From positions 4,963,501 through 5,027,500 of the forward strand of contig NZ_FNKU01000001.1 in assembly GCF_900100365.1 (NCBI RefSeq): DNA of 64,000 nt, read 5' to 3'. Source of the stretch: Pseudomonas cannabina. GTDB taxonomy: Bacteria; Pseudomonadota; Gammaproteobacteria; Pseudomonadales; Pseudomonadaceae. Made by a program: the position numbers and the translations under genes. This document shows, one piece after another, positions 1-10,258 of the stretch. Each line of letters begins with the position of its first letter. The stretch's first letter is position 1. The notes beneath the pieces were generated by a model. That model was not told the DNA's origin and searched no databases. It saw only the letters and a list, made by a program, of their open reading frames with translations.

Positions 1-3000
1 GGTAGTACCAGCCATGGTCTGACGGTGTCCCCGTCATCTGTGCACGAAAATAGAGTGTTTTGCCATCATGCTCATAGCGATGCAGACGTCCGGGCCAAGT
101 GTATTCATCCCATTCCTTGGGATCAGTGTCGGTTCCAGCGTGTCTGCTGATGCCCAGGAAGTGCCAGGACTCGTTATCCGTCGGCGTGGTTGGCCGTTCG
201 CCTACCTCTTTACCCATTTCGCCGGATTTTTTGGCTTCGAACAGAAACCGCGTTTCCCGGTCCAGATGGATGGCGCCCGCCCAGGTTGGCTGATCGAAAT
301 ACTTGGGACTGTTCAGTGTGCCTTGAAAAATCGAATAGCCAACCTGTTCAAAGTTGTCGTTGTTTCCGTAGCCCTCTTCGTCGTCCGTTACATGCCCCCA
401 GATTTTCGATCTGTAGAACCATCGGGTAAAACTTTCGCCAATGCCGGTTGGGATTTTCACCACGTGCAGCGCGCCTGGCCAGGTTGCATCGGATTCAGGT
501 TTCGGATCGAGCCAGCTGCCCGCGTGAATGCCCATGTCCAGATAAGACCATTGCTCGTTACTGTCAGGCGGTGTCGGATAGTGCCATCCTTCCAGGCCGG
601 GCGCGCCGTCAATGAGGGATCTTGCGAAGTAAGCCTTTCCATCGACTTCAAAGCGGTGAATCGCGCCAGGCCAGGTGATTTCGTAAGCATCCTTGGGCGA
701 TTGCAAGGTGCCTGAAAACGCACTTTTACCCACATAAGACCAGTCGTCATTGCTGTGCTGTGATTCAGGCAAAGGATGCCCAGTATCGAAAACACCGGCA
801 AAACGAGCCTGGTAATACTCGTCCGTGGTATGGATGACCCTGACAGTGTCTCCGGGCCTGATCATCTCCCCGGCCTGCACTGGATCAGTCAGTGTGCCTT
901 GATGAGAGGCTTGCCCTACGAACTCCCACCATGCGTTGCCGGCTGCTTGCAGCGGAAGCGGGTGATCGATACCGATGACAGCGAGATTGCCCACAATCTT
1001 CGAGCGGTAATAGCGTCTGGTGTTTTCGACCTCGCGCATATGAATCGCTCCGGTCCAGGTCACTTCCTGCTGATCCTTGGGGTCGATAATATCGCCCGAA
1101 TGCCTGGATTCCCCGACCACTGTCCAGTAATCATTTTCTCCGTCCAGCGGAATCGGCCAGTCGTGTTCGGCAAACAGTCCATCGACTTTGGAGAGCAGAT
1201 ACAGCGTACGGTCTCGGGCCTGCATCGCGTGAATGCTGCCGGGCGTGGTAAATCCGGAGGTGTCTTTCGGATCGGCCCAGGTGCCCTCGGGAGCGTTTGT
1301 GCCCAAATACTCCCAGTGCTCGTTGTCGGTCCCGGGCGCTGGGTAACTCCAGTCATTGGCTTGAGGTACGCCTCGTGCGAGGGCGCGGTAATAGATGTGT
1401 TGGCCTTCAATGGTAGTGGCGTGAATCAGCCCCTGGCTGGTCATTTCATCGAAGTCTTTCGGGTCGGCAAACGTGCCTTTGTGTCGGACCAGGCCCATCA
1501 CTTTCCAATACTCCGTGTCCCCTGCAGTCGGGAGGGGCCAATGGTCGGCGATCGGGTTTCCCGACTGCTGGGCGATGTAAAGCTGGCTTCTGCCCGATGA
1601 GCTGTACTCGTGAACAGCTCCAATCCAGGTCTGGCCGCTCATTGATTTGGGGTCGGCATAAGTGCCCGCCTGATCGGAAGTAAACATGAACTCCCAGAAG
1701 TCTGTGCTTGTCAGCTCTTCGGGATAAGGGGTTTGCGAGGAGGGCTTTCCGGTCATCTTCGATTTGAGAAACGCTCGTTGGCCATTGATGGTTGCTACGT
1801 GTATCGCATCTGGCCAGGTAGGATCGGTAAAGGTTTTTGGGTCCGAGAAGGTGCCGGCATGTTCTCCGGCGTACTCATAGAACGCGTTGGATTCTTCACC
1901 TGAGGGATAGAGAGCACCTACATCCTGGGCAAATCCGGAAAATCTGGAGCGGAAAAGTTTTTGATGGGTCAGGCTAAGCTGGTCGGCAAAGATTGCGCCG
2001 GGCGTGTTGATGTCGTTACGTTCGCGCGGCGTTTCGGCAGTGCCTCCGTTGAGTGAGGTCACGTAGCTCCACTGCTCATCGCTTGTTTCGCCCACCGGAT
2101 AAATCCAGCCCCCCGCAACCGGTTGAGCCTGCTGTCGGGCCGCAAAAATGATGTGCTGATCGTCATCCAGGTGAAGTGCGCCCGGCCACGTGGCGTCATC
2201 ACGGTCTTTGAGGTCGTCTGCCGTGCCGGCATGTTTGAACACTGTGACGAACTCCCAGTGTGTGTTACTGGCGAGATCATTCGGGTAGGGCGTCGTTGCG
2301 GAGGGCATGCCGTCGAACAGTGAGCGCAGTACTACACGCTGACCCTTGATCGAGGCCTCATGCAGTGCGCCGATCCGGGTGAAGTCATCGAAGGGTTTGA
2401 AGTCACTCCATGTGCCTGCGTGTCTGCCGGCGTAGACCCAGTACGGATCGACGATGCCCACCGTCGAGAAGCTGTCGAGATCATTGGCGGGATAGCCTTC
2501 GTAATTGGAAACATAGAACGTGCGCGAGCCCGGAACAGTGCCATCCACGTAGACCGAACCTGCCTGGCTGTAGTCAGCGAATTGCCTCGGAGCTTCGAAA
2601 GTGCCTAACGGCTGTATCACCGGAATATATGACCAGTGTTCATTGCTTTCTGGTGTGGTTGGCAGCGGCCAGTCCTGCTCGGAGGGAAAGCCCTCTGCCA
2701 GCGATACGAAATAAACGGGAGTGCCGTCGATCAGCGTTTTATGCACCGCGCCGGGCCAGGTAAATTCCTGTTGGGTCTTGGGGTCGGCCACTGTTCCTGC
2801 ATGGAGAGAAGTCCCCAACGACTGAAACTCGTCGGTCTCGCTATAATCCCAGCCGGTTGCCGGCGCGGTCCAGGACGTCAGCGAACGGTACAGCGCTTTC
2901 CCCTGGCCCTGCGGAGCTGAATGGATAGCGCCGACCCAGGTCTCGGTGTCCAGATCAGTTCTGGGGTCCCACCAGGTTCCGGCATTCTGGGTGATGCGGC

Positions 3001-4069
3001 GCACTCCCCAATAAGTGGTATTGGCAGGCCAGGTTGGGTAAGGCTGTTCAACTGCCCCCGCGAAGTGCGCCGCGAATAAAACCCACTTGCCCTGCAGTTT
3101 GGCGCGATGGAGTTTTTCGAGCGCCGTGTTTTCTCCGAAGGCTTTCGGATCTGTATGTGAGCCTTCATGTACGCCGCGATAGTCCCAGTTGTGATTGCTC
3201 TGCGCGCCTTCGGGGAATTCTGCATTCAGAAGGGGCGCAAACCCGATAAATGTGGATGCGTAGTAGTGGCTGCGTAGCGGGGTGAGCGGGTTGCGATAAT
3301 AAGAGCCCTTCGACGTGCTCATGTCGGTCCAGGGTTTGGGGAGGGGGACCAGGATGCCTGACAGGGTCCCCGCAAACTTCCAGTACCCAGCCCCTTGCTC
3401 TGTGCCGGGTGCAGGCCATGCATCGATACTTGGGCGTCCGGTGTGCTGTGCCAGATAAACGCTTTTGGTCTGCTCGAAATATACGAAGAGGCCAGGCCAT
3501 ACCAGATCCTGATCGGTTTTCATGGCTTCAGGTGTTCCGGATTTATCAAAAAAGCCTATGAAATCCCAGAAATCATTGCTCTGTGCTGTGGTGGGATAGG
3601 GTGTTTCGGCGCTTGGCGTGCCGTCCACTTTGGAGCTTAACAAAGCCTTTTTGTTATCAATCAGGCCCATGTGCAGTGCACCCACACGGGTAGGCTCATC
3701 GAACGACTTGAGGTCCGGCCCTAGACCTGAATGCTGGCCGGCGTAGGTCCAGAATTCGGTTGAACGTGGCGTATCGGGAAAAGCCGGATCAGCCTGATCA
3801 GGCTGGCTATCGAACACAGCGGTATAGAACACGTTGCCTTGCTCGGTCAGGTCGAGGAATACCGCGCCTTTGAAAGCAGGTTCTCCTGCCAGCCGTGGCT
3901 GCTCGAAAGTGCCCGCATTCGCTTCTTCACCGGCTGCCCGAACGGGAACAGTCAAGGCTGATGGAGAGGCTTCAGAAGGGCTTACGCCGGGGGCCGCGGT
4001 GACCAGCCAGGCCAACAGAAGGCCGCTGGCAAATGCCACCGACATTACAATCCTTTGATATTTTTTCAC
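1..4069 (-). CDS. Giant secreted repeat protein, about 21 degenerate 60-residue modules, 3' end outside window
   Basis: One uninterrupted minus-strand frame of about 1,356 codons runs from a GTG at 4069 to the left edge, so the C-terminus is missing. The first residues (MKKYQRIV, then a hydrophobic stretch to about residue 28) look like a Sec signal peptide. The rest is about 21 degenerate copies of a 58-66-residue module whose pattern is roughly TWPGAIH, a few polar residues, YYRSK, G-P, W-P-P, SN-YWEYVG, HAGT, DPK-F. Conserved Trp, Tyr and Gly recall carbohydrate-binding modules such as CBM5/12, but that is inference. An ATG at 4045 has a better ribosome site (AAGGA) but would lose the basic signal-peptide residues, so the GTG is preferred. 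The gene lies downstream of a chitinase gene in the same direction. I do not recognise the family. Confidence 0.8.
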   Translation of the reverse strand, partial: MKKYQRIVMSVAFASGLLLAWLVTAAPGVSPSEASPSALTVPVRAAGEEANAGTFEQPRLAGEPAFKGAVFLDLTEQGNVFYTAVFDSQPDQADPAFPDTPRSTEFWTYAGQHSGLGPDLKSFDEPTRVGALHMGLIDNKKALLSSKVDGTPSAETPYPTTAQSNDFWDFIGFFDKSGTPEAMKTDQDLVWPGLFVYFEQTKSVYLAQHTGRPSIDAWPAPGTEQGAGYWKFAGTLSGILVPLPKPWTDMSTSKGSYYRNPLTPLRSHYYASTFIGFAPLLNAEFPEGAQSNHNWDYRGVHEGSHTDPKAFGENTALEKLHRAKLQGKWVLFAAHFAGAVEQPYPTWPANTTYWGVRRITQNAGTWWDPRTDLDTETWVGAIHSAPQGQGKALYRSLTSWTAPATGWDYSETDEFQSLGTSLHAGTVADPKTQQEFTWPGAVHKTLIDGTPVYFVSLAEGFPSEQDWPLPTTPESNEHWSYIPVIQPLGTFEAPRQFADYSQAGSVYVDGTVPGSRTFYVSNYEGYPANDLDSFSTVGIVDPYWVYAGRHAGTWSDFKPFDDFTRIGALHEASIKGQRVVLRSLFDGMPSATTPYPNDLASNTHWEFVTVFKHAGTADDLKDRDDATWPGALHLDDDQHIIFAARQQAQPVAGGWIYPVGETSDEQWSYVTSLNGGTAETPRERNDINTPGAIFADQLSLTHQKLFRSRFSGFAQDVGALYPSGEESNAFYEYAGEHAGTFSDPKTFTDPTWPDAIHVATINGQRAFLKSKMTGKPSSQTPYPEELTSTDFWEFMFTSDQAGTYADPKSMSGQTWIGAVHEYSSSGRSQLYIAQQSGNPIADHWPLPTAGDTEYWKVMGLVRHKGTFADPKDFDEMTSQGLIHATTIEGQHIYYRALARGVPQANDWSYPAPGTDNEHWEYLGTNAPEGTWADPKDTSGFTTPGSIHAMQARDRTLYLLSKVDGLFAEHDWPIPLDGENDYWTVVGESRHSGDIIDPKDQQEVTWTGAIHMREVENTRRYYRSKIVGNLAVIGIDHPLPLQAAGNAWWEFVGQASHQGTLTDPVQAGEMIRPGDTVRVIHTTDEYYQARFAGVFDTGHPLPESQHSNDDWSYVGKSAFSGTLQSPKDAYEITWPGAIHRFEVDGKAYFARSLIDGAPGLEGWHYPTPPDSNEQWSYLDMGIHAGSWLDPKPESDATWPGALHVVKIPTGIGESFTRWFYRSKIWGHVTDDEEGYGNNDNFEQVGYSIFQGTLNSPKYFDQPTWAGAIHLDRETRFLFEAKKSGEMGKEVGERPTTPTDNESWHFLGISRHAGTDTDPKEWDEYTWPGRLHRYEHDGKTLYFRAQMTGTPSDHGWYY

Positions 4070-4199
4070 GGCACACCCGAGTCCATTCTCAGTGAGTTGG
4101 TAATGCACTCCCCGTCCATGGCAATGCATTGAAAAATCCTATACGCACAACAGGCGTTCAGATACCTATCAAACCTGACAGGTCAGTGCGTAAATGTTC

Positions 4200-4700
4200 T
4201 TTTCGGGAAGACTTACACACAAACCCTGTGCGTGTGCCTGTGGATAATGTGTTCGTGAACGTCTGAAGGGCTTGTAGAACGTGGCTTTCGGAGTGGTGCT
4301 CAAAAAACGATCAATCTAACTCGTTATTTTTATTGCATTTTTTTATGGATAAATCCGCACAGCCATCTGCCGACCACCGGGTTTGCCCACAATCTCTGTT
4401 AGCGTGCCTGTGGACAAGTTGTTTGTGATTACCTGCAAGCCTTGTAAATAAAGGCTTTTGAGGTTTTGTACGAAAAGTGATCAAAGCAGGGTTTTGCGTG
4501 CAGTGGTGGATCAATCGGGTGATTTTTCAGCCATTTCATACATTGTCCACAGCAGGCAAGCTGATGTGGATGAAGTTGTACCCAAAGTCTGTTGGCGCTT
4601 CTGTGGATAAGGTGTTTGTGCTCTTCTGTATCCCAATGAATACAAGGGTTACAGGGGGTTGCGCAAAAAATATACAGGTGTCGTGCTGGAGGTGAACACC
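4200..4700. repeat. Three degenerate repeats, each carrying a DnaA-box-like 9-mer
   Basis: This non-coding stretch holds three degenerate units, starting near 4231, 4401 and 4595. Each begins with CTGTGGATAA or CTGTGGACAA, followed by a GTTTGTG-like motif and, about 50 bases on, a gcaaaaa/gatcaa-like stretch. Sites matching TTWTNCACA or its complement lie at 4239-4247, 4409-4417, 4543-4551 and 4602-4610. No gene is visible here. A DnaA-titrating or accessory replication site is one possibility; a common intergenic repeat is another. Confidence 0.55.
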
Positions 4701-4723
4701 AAGTAGGTCCTCACGAACTTTAG

Positions 4724-4822
4724 GGAGGCGCTGATTTATTCGATTTTTCGTCCCTGCAACGCTCTGGAGGCCTTGATTTATCTGGGGGCAACAGCTGGGT
4801 TTTAGAATAAATCAGCGTCTCC
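4724..4822 (+). mobile_element. 99-bp MITE, copy 1
   Basis: A 99-bp element with terminal inverted repeats (GGAGGCGCTGATTTATTC at the left, GAATAAATCAGCGTCTCC at the right) and a perfect TTAG duplication at 4720-4723 and 4823-4826. It has no reading frame. The outer ten bases match the ends of the IS5-type element A at 22711 and 25105, which uses the same YTAR-type target, so that transposase probably moved it. Confidence 0.85.
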
Positions 4823-4842
4823 TTAGTAGTTATAGCCGGCGG

Positions 4843-4888
4843 ATCGACTTATCCATAAACGTTTGAGTAACGCTGTGGATAAGTCGAT
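4843..4888. repeat. 13-bp inverted repeat containing DnaA-box-like sequences
   Basis: ATCGACTTATCCA at about 4843-4855 is mirrored by TGGATAAGTCGAT at about 4876-4888. The right arm overlaps a perfect TGTGGATAA (4874-4882). It lies 64 bp downstream of the chitinase stop, so it could also be a transcript-end hairpin, but it has no T tract. Confidence 0.5.
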
Positions 4889-4951
4889 TGGTCGTTACGT
4901 TGACGAGCTCTTTTCAGAGGCTATGACAGCAGATACACGACAGTACGAGAA

Positions 4952-7368
4952 TCACTGCCATTCTTTCGGAAAGTCGCGAAAACGCCAGGCGCCTTCCTGC
5001 TCTGTCCAAAGCGCCCATAGCGTCGGCACGGTGCCCGGCTGCCAGTCTATTTGTGAGTGGTGAGGATTAAGGCAGATGTAGGTCGCATTACCATGGGTTA
5101 CTTTATCCCCCTTCAGGTAGTCGGTATTTTTTTCCCATTTAGGCAACGCTGCGCTGGTGGTGAACGCCTGTACAACATTACTCGGGCCAGATAGTTCGTC
5201 CTCTTTATCGTATGCGCCGACGATAAAATGATACATGGTGTCTGTGGTCAAGCCTTCAATGGTGCACGCGAGTACCTCTGGCCCGACAGGCACCCGGTCA
5301 GCGCCAATCCGATACACAAAGTAAGATTTGATACCTGGACCACTTTCAGACTTGTCCCAGGCCAACGAAACACTGGTCTCCGTTACGCCGGTCTGACGCA
5401 AGTTGCCGGGTGGCGTAGGTCGATCAGGTGATGCCTCGGTTTTTGTCGTTACCAGGATTTCTTCAGAAAGCTCGGAACTGTTCCCCTGGCTGTCGATGGC
5501 TTTGATCTGATAGCCGTAAAGGTTGCCTTGCGAAAGACCGTCGTCGGTAAAGGGAGGAATTGCGTCGCTACCCAACGAGAGGGCATTTCTGAAGAGCTCA
5601 TACTTGAATGGGCCGCCGGGGCCCGTCGAAAGACTCCAGTCGAGCGTCACCGATGAAGTGGTTTGTTCGGTTGATCGCAAACCAACAGGCACTGACGGTT
5701 TACCAGGTACAGGTGTTTCGCCAGTCGTCGAGACCTTTAATAGATTACTGACCTCTGACCACTTAAGGTTGGAATCTTGTGCCACGACGTAGTACTCATA
5801 CTCGGTATCGGCAGTGACGTTGTCATCGGTGTAGTGGGTGGTTTCACGATTGACCGCTTCAATAGGCCAGCCATTCCGGCCAATTTGATACCTTTCGAGT
5901 CCGATGTCGCTGATAGACGCCGTCCATGTCAGCGACACACTTTTATCGGTGACGCCTGACAGGCTCAAGACCGGTGTTGTCGGTTTCGCACCACCGCCAC
6001 TTCCTGCCTGTGTACTCACGCTGATCGCTGTGGAGAATGCCGAGGTGTTGTCCATGACATCAATGGCACGTACCTGGTAGCTGTAAGTGGTGCCGGGCTG
6101 AAGGCCGGTATCTTCAAAGTCAGGATGGCTCACAGTAAAGAAGAAGGTGCCGTTACGGCGAACTTCATATTTCAGAACCGGGTTCGTGCCTTCCGAAAGC
6201 GACCAGGCCAGTTTCACCGACGTTGGGGTTTGCTCGGTTGATCTGAGGTCAGTGGGCACTGAGGGGGTGTCAGGTACAGGTGTTTCGCCTCCGGTGAGAT
6301 AACCGTAGCGTTTGGCAAACTCCCATTCATATTTGTGCCCGTCTTTACTGATGCCATCGTCCCAGTTGACTGACCATGTCATCAGCCCGCGAATAGGGTT
6401 GCCGTCGGACTGCAGTTTGTCCAGGGCGTATTTCACGTCGTCCGGGTTGATCACATAACCTGTCGCGGCGGCGTCATTATTGGTGGGTAAGCCGATCGCA
6501 AGCTTGTTCGCCGGGATTTTGGTAAAACCACGCGTGCCGTGGATCAGGCTGTCGGTCAGGTAATAGAGAAATTCCTTCTTGTGGGCATCATTGTTTTGCG
6601 TCACCCACAGGCTGAGCTCATCGACCCATATGCCATCGCCGCCCTGGTTGTAATACTGAGGCGCGATAAAGTCATAGATGTCTTCCAGCGCATTGATGTA
6701 AGCAAGGTAGGCACCGCCGGATCTCAGGGATTCGAGAAAGGTTACAAATTCTTTCAGGAAAGGAAATACGTCGTGATCTCTTTCAATATCGGCAGTTTTT
6801 TGCTGGCCCTCAGGTAGGGGAACTCGGGGGCCATACTGATAATGAAGTGCTTTCCTTCTGTCTCGTAATGTTCGCGCACCATCCTCAACGCAGCGGGTAA
6901 TACGGTCCGGTTATCGGCAAAGGTAATAGCAGCTTGTTCAAGGTCGATATCCAGGCCGTCAAAGCCATAGGTTTCAACCAGACGAATAATTTCATAGGCC
7001 AGTGCATCTTCCTGACCGGTATATAGCTCAATATGCGCGTCAGCCCCGCCAAGGGAAATCAGCACCGCACGTCCTTGTGCATTCAGTGCTGCCACTTGGG
7101 CGCGAAACGCAGCATCGCTCAGGTTATAAGGCTTGAATGTAGGAATGCCGGCACCTTTCATGAAGGCCACGGCCACGACGTTATACGCTTCGGGTATGTC
7201 GGTCAGCGCCATCTCTTTGAACAGGCCTTGCTGGTAACCTTGACCGGGTTCGGAAGGCCAGTTATGCCAGAACCCCATGAGAATATTTTTGCCTCTTATG
7301 TCCGGCATGGCTGAGGCTGCATCGACTGTTTTATTTTTATATTGATTAATGTTTTTTGGGTTGAGCAT
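4952..7368 (-). pseudogene. GH18 chitinase with four FnIII modules and a CBM5/12 domain, frameshifted
   Basis: The N-terminal part is a glycosyl hydrolase 18 barrel. The catalytic motif DGLDIDLE (DxxDxDxE) is present, and the substrate strand begins ISMAPEFPYL. Just after that strand, near 6812, the frame breaks and stops at 6754. Adding one base restores a frame that continues through DFIAPQYYNQGGDGIW, four fibronectin type III repeats and a C-terminal chitin-binding domain (W-DY-KGD-V, then WQPG, W-LW). The rebuilt protein is about 805 residues. ATG at 7368 is chosen because GGAG lies nine bases upstream. No signal peptide is obvious. The break may be a real mutation, a slippage site or an assembly error. 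If intact, the enzyme would hydrolyse chitin or related beta-1,4-GlcNAc polymers. Confidence 0.85.
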
Positions 7369-7547
7369 GGTCCGTGTCTCCGTCCGTTGGATTGACTGCA
7401 ACGGGAGTTGATCACGAGAGGCGTTCTCAGGTAACTGTTAGAAATGATGGTATCGGCGTGACGGCTTTTGTGTCGGTGTGGCCAAGGCAGACTCACTTCA
7501 TGATTGAAGTGAGTCTGCCTTGTAGGATCGCGTTGGCGGGATAATCT

Positions 7548-8846
7548 CTACTCGTGATTCACCGCCACACCTTTGAGGTAAGGAGCTGGCTCTGCGCCAA
7601 GGTTTTCCAGCATGCGCGCGCTGTACCAGTCGATGAAGTTGACCACGCCGAACTCATAGGTTTTCGAGTACGGGCCGGGCTGATAAGCGGTGGAGTTTAT
7701 GCCGCGCTGGTTCTCTTCGGCCAGACGGCGGTCCTGATCGTTGGTGGCATCCCAGACCTGACGCATGCGCGCTACGTCGTAGTCCACGCCTTCCACTGCG
7801 TCCTTGTGGACAATCCACTTGGTGGTGACCATGGTTTCCTGCGCGCTGATCGGCCACACGGTGAACACGATGATGTGATCGCCCATGCAGTGGTTCCAGG
7901 AGTGGGGCAAGTGCAGGATGCGCATCGAGCCCAGTTCCGGGTTCTGGATGCGGCCCATCAGTTTTTTACAGCCGACCTTGCCGTCCATGGTCATAGAGAC
8001 GGTGCCCTTGAGCAGCGGCATGCGCACGATACGGTTACGCAGGCCGAAGCTGGCGTGGGCGTAAGGGATTTTCTCGGCGTCCCACGCAGCGGCTGATGCG
8101 GCGACGTGGTCCTTGAACGCCTGATCGGCACGCGGGTCGGTGACGTCGTCCCATTCCAGCAGGGTCTTGAGCAATTCCGGGTGTGCACCGCCGCAGTGAT
8201 AGCACTCGCGGTTGTTCTCCAGCACCAGCTTCCAATTGGCCTTCTCCATCAAGGTGGTTTGCACCGCCACCTTTGTGTTCTCCATGTCATAGGGTTCCAT
8301 GTAGTGCTTGAGTGTCGCGAGGAACTCATCAATGGCAGGCGGGTTCTCCGCCAGGCTGATAAAGATGTAGCCGCCTGCAGTCTTGACGTGCACCGGCTTG
8401 AGGCCGAACTGCTTCATGTCGAAGTCGTCGCCCATTTCCGTGCCGGCATACAGCAGACGTCCGTCCAGTTCGTAGGTCCATTGATGATAATGGCAGACCA
8501 GTTTCGCGACTTTGCCTTTCTCGGCGGTGCACAGACGTGAGCCGCGATGGCGACACACGTTATGAAACGCGTTGACTGCCCCGTCCGGGCCGTGCACCAC
8601 AAGGATCGGGTTCTTGCCGATCTGCAGTGTCAGGTAGTTGCCCTTGGTCGGGATTTCGCAGGTCATCCCGGCAATCAGCCATTCCTTGTGGAAAATTTCC
8701 TGCATGTCGATTTCGAACAGCCGTTCATCACTGTAAAAAGGCTGCGGTAGCGAGTAGGTGCGCTCGCGGCTCTGCAGCATTTCTGCAGTGGCCTTGCGTG
8801 CAGGTTCCAGCGGATCGCCCAGGCTCAAGGTTGCGGTGACGTCCAT
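7548..8846 (-). CDS. gbcA: Glycine betaine demethylating oxygenase, Rieske subunit GbcA
   Basis: The 432-residue protein is a Rieske-type ring-hydroxylating oxygenase alpha subunit. The Rieske cluster ligands are visible as CRHRGSRLC and CHYHQWTYELDG near residues 97-130, and the mononuclear iron site as ENNRECYHCGGAHPE near residues 212-226. In Pseudomonas, GbcA with the reductase GbcB converts glycine betaine to dimethylglycine, using oxygen and NAD(P)H and releasing formaldehyde. The divergent neighbour at 9156 is the matching reductase, which supports this name over other Rieske oxygenases. Known regulation of the pair is by GbdR; no site was assigned here. Confidence 0.93.
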   Translation of the reverse strand: MDVTATLSLGDPLEPARKATAEMLQSRERTYSLPQPFYSDERLFEIDMQEIFHKEWLIAGMTCEIPTKGNYLTLQIGKNPILVVHGPDGAVNAFHNVCRHRGSRLCTAEKGKVAKLVCHYHQWTYELDGRLLYAGTEMGDDFDMKQFGLKPVHVKTAGGYIFISLAENPPAIDEFLATLKHYMEPYDMENTKVAVQTTLMEKANWKLVLENNRECYHCGGAHPELLKTLLEWDDVTDPRADQAFKDHVAASAAAWDAEKIPYAHASFGLRNRIVRMPLLKGTVSMTMDGKVGCKKLMGRIQNPELGSMRILHLPHSWNHCMGDHIIVFTVWPISAQETMVTTKWIVHKDAVEGVDYDVARMRQVWDATNDQDRRLAEENQRGINSTAYQPGPYSKTYEFGVVNFIDWYSARMLENLGAEPAPYLKGVAVNHE

Positions 8847-9155
8847 CGTTAAAATCCCTCATGACCGCGTCATGGGCGGCCTGCGAATGTGGCTGATACG
8901 GTTGTTGTCGCGTTGCACGCAAGACGCTGGATCAGTCGTTCATGCGGATTGCCCTTGATGTCGAGTGTGTAGCCGGGCGCAGGGCGAACCTTATCCATGG
9001 GCGACATGGCCGAATCCGTTCCCGACGCGAGAGCCCTTGTTCTTCGGGGCTGGTCGCGGTAAGTACGTGAATGTCGTTGATAGGTAAACGGCCGCCTCGC
9101 GCGTTACGCAGAATCCGCAGTATGAGAGGCCGACAGTCGGCTGTGGAGATCGAGT
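8847..9155. promoter_or_regulatory. Divergent gbcA-gbcB intergenic region
   Basis: This 309-bp gap separates two divergent start codons, so it must carry both promoters and probably the activator site. I see no convincing gene or repeat in it. A GGAG ribosome site lies just before gbcB. Confidence 0.5.
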
Positions 9156-10253
9156 ATGTCCCAAAGTTTCCTGAGCCCGGTCACGACCCAGACTTGGGCC
9201 AACGGGCGTCACCAGGTGCGCGTCGTCAAAGTCATCCAGGAAACCTGGGATGTACGCACGTTCTGCTTCATGGCCGACCAGCCGATCATGTTTTTCTTCA
9301 AGCCCGGGCAGTTCGTCACCCTGGAGCTGGAGATCGACGGCGTGCCGATCATGCGTTCGTACACCATCTCCAGTTCGCCGTCAGTGCCCTACAGTTTCTC
9401 GATCACCGTCAAGCGCGTGCCGGGTGGCAGGGTGTCCAATTACCTGCATGACACCTTGCACGAAGGGCAGGAGCTGGCAGTGCACGGACCGGTCGGGCTG
9501 TTCAATGCCATTGATTTCCCGAACCCGAAAATTCTCTACCTCAGTGGCGGTGTAGGAATTACCCCGGTCATGTCCATGGCACGCTGGTTCTACGACACCA
9601 ATGCCAATGTCGACATGGTCTTCGTGCACAGCGCGCGCTCGCCCAAGGACATCATCTACCACCGCGAACTGGAACACATGGCCTCGCGTAACAACTTCAG
9701 CCTGCATCTGGTCTGTGAAAAACACGGGCTGGGCGAGCCCTGGGCGGGTTATCGCGGTTACCTGAACCAGAAGATGCTCGAACTGATGGCACCTGACTTC
9801 ATGGAGCGCGAGGTATTCTGCTGCGGGCCGACGCCTTACATGACGGCGGTCAAGCGTCTGCTGCTGGAAAACGGTTTCAACATGGCGCAGTACCATGAAG
9901 AATCGTTTGGTGCGACGCCGCCTGAAGCAAGGGCCGATGCCGTCGAACAAGCCGAAATCGCTGCCGACGCCCCCGATGTCGACGCCGCTGATCTGCATCA
10001 GGTGGAATTCACCGACACCGGCAAGAGCATTCGCGTGGCCCCGGGCGAAACCGTCCACGCCGCCGCCGCCAAGCTCGGCCTGATGATCCCCAAAGCCTGC
10101 GGCATGGGCATCTGCGGCACTTGCAAGGTCATGAAGCTGAGTGGCGAAGTGGAAATGGAGCACAACGGTGGCATCACCGACGAAGATGTTGCAGAGGGCT
10201 ACATCCTGTCCTGCTGCAGCGTGCCGAAAGGGGATGTGCGGATCGAGTATTGA
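9156..10253 (+). CDS. gbcB: Glycine betaine demethylase reductase GbcB
   Basis: A 365-residue ferredoxin-NAD(P)H reductase fusion. The N-terminal half has the FAD-binding signature RSYTISSSP (about residues 67-75) and the nucleotide-binding segment LSGGVGITPVMSM (about 130-142). Residues 280-365 form a plant-type 2Fe-2S domain with CGMGICGTC and a later C near the end. It would pass electrons from NAD(P)H to the Rieske oxygenase GbcA. ATG at 9156 follows GGAG. The gene is followed by an 80-bp palindromic repeat that may end the transcript. Confidence 0.92.
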   Translation: MSQSFLSPVTTQTWANGRHQVRVVKVIQETWDVRTFCFMADQPIMFFFKPGQFVTLELEIDGVPIMRSYTISSSPSVPYSFSITVKRVPGGRVSNYLHDTLHEGQELAVHGPVGLFNAIDFPNPKILYLSGGVGITPVMSMARWFYDTNANVDMVFVHSARSPKDIIYHRELEHMASRNNFSLHLVCEKHGLGEPWAGYRGYLNQKMLELMAPDFMEREVFCCGPTPYMTAVKRLLLENGFNMAQYHEESFGATPPEARADAVEQAEIAADAPDVDAADLHQVEFTDTGKSIRVAPGETVHAAAAKLGLMIPKACGMGICGTCKVMKLSGEVEMEHNGGITDEDVAEGYILSCCSVPKGDVRIEY

Positions 10254-10258
10254 GACAG

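Noticed and set aside
68-3640. Several plus-strand frames of 60-270 codons
   Set aside because: All are antisense to the repeat-protein frame, and their recurring patterns mirror its modules.
4200-4700. The chromosomal replication origin
   Set aside because: DnaA-box-like sites are present, but dnaA, dnaN, rpmH and similar origin neighbours are absent and no AT-rich unwinding element is obvious.
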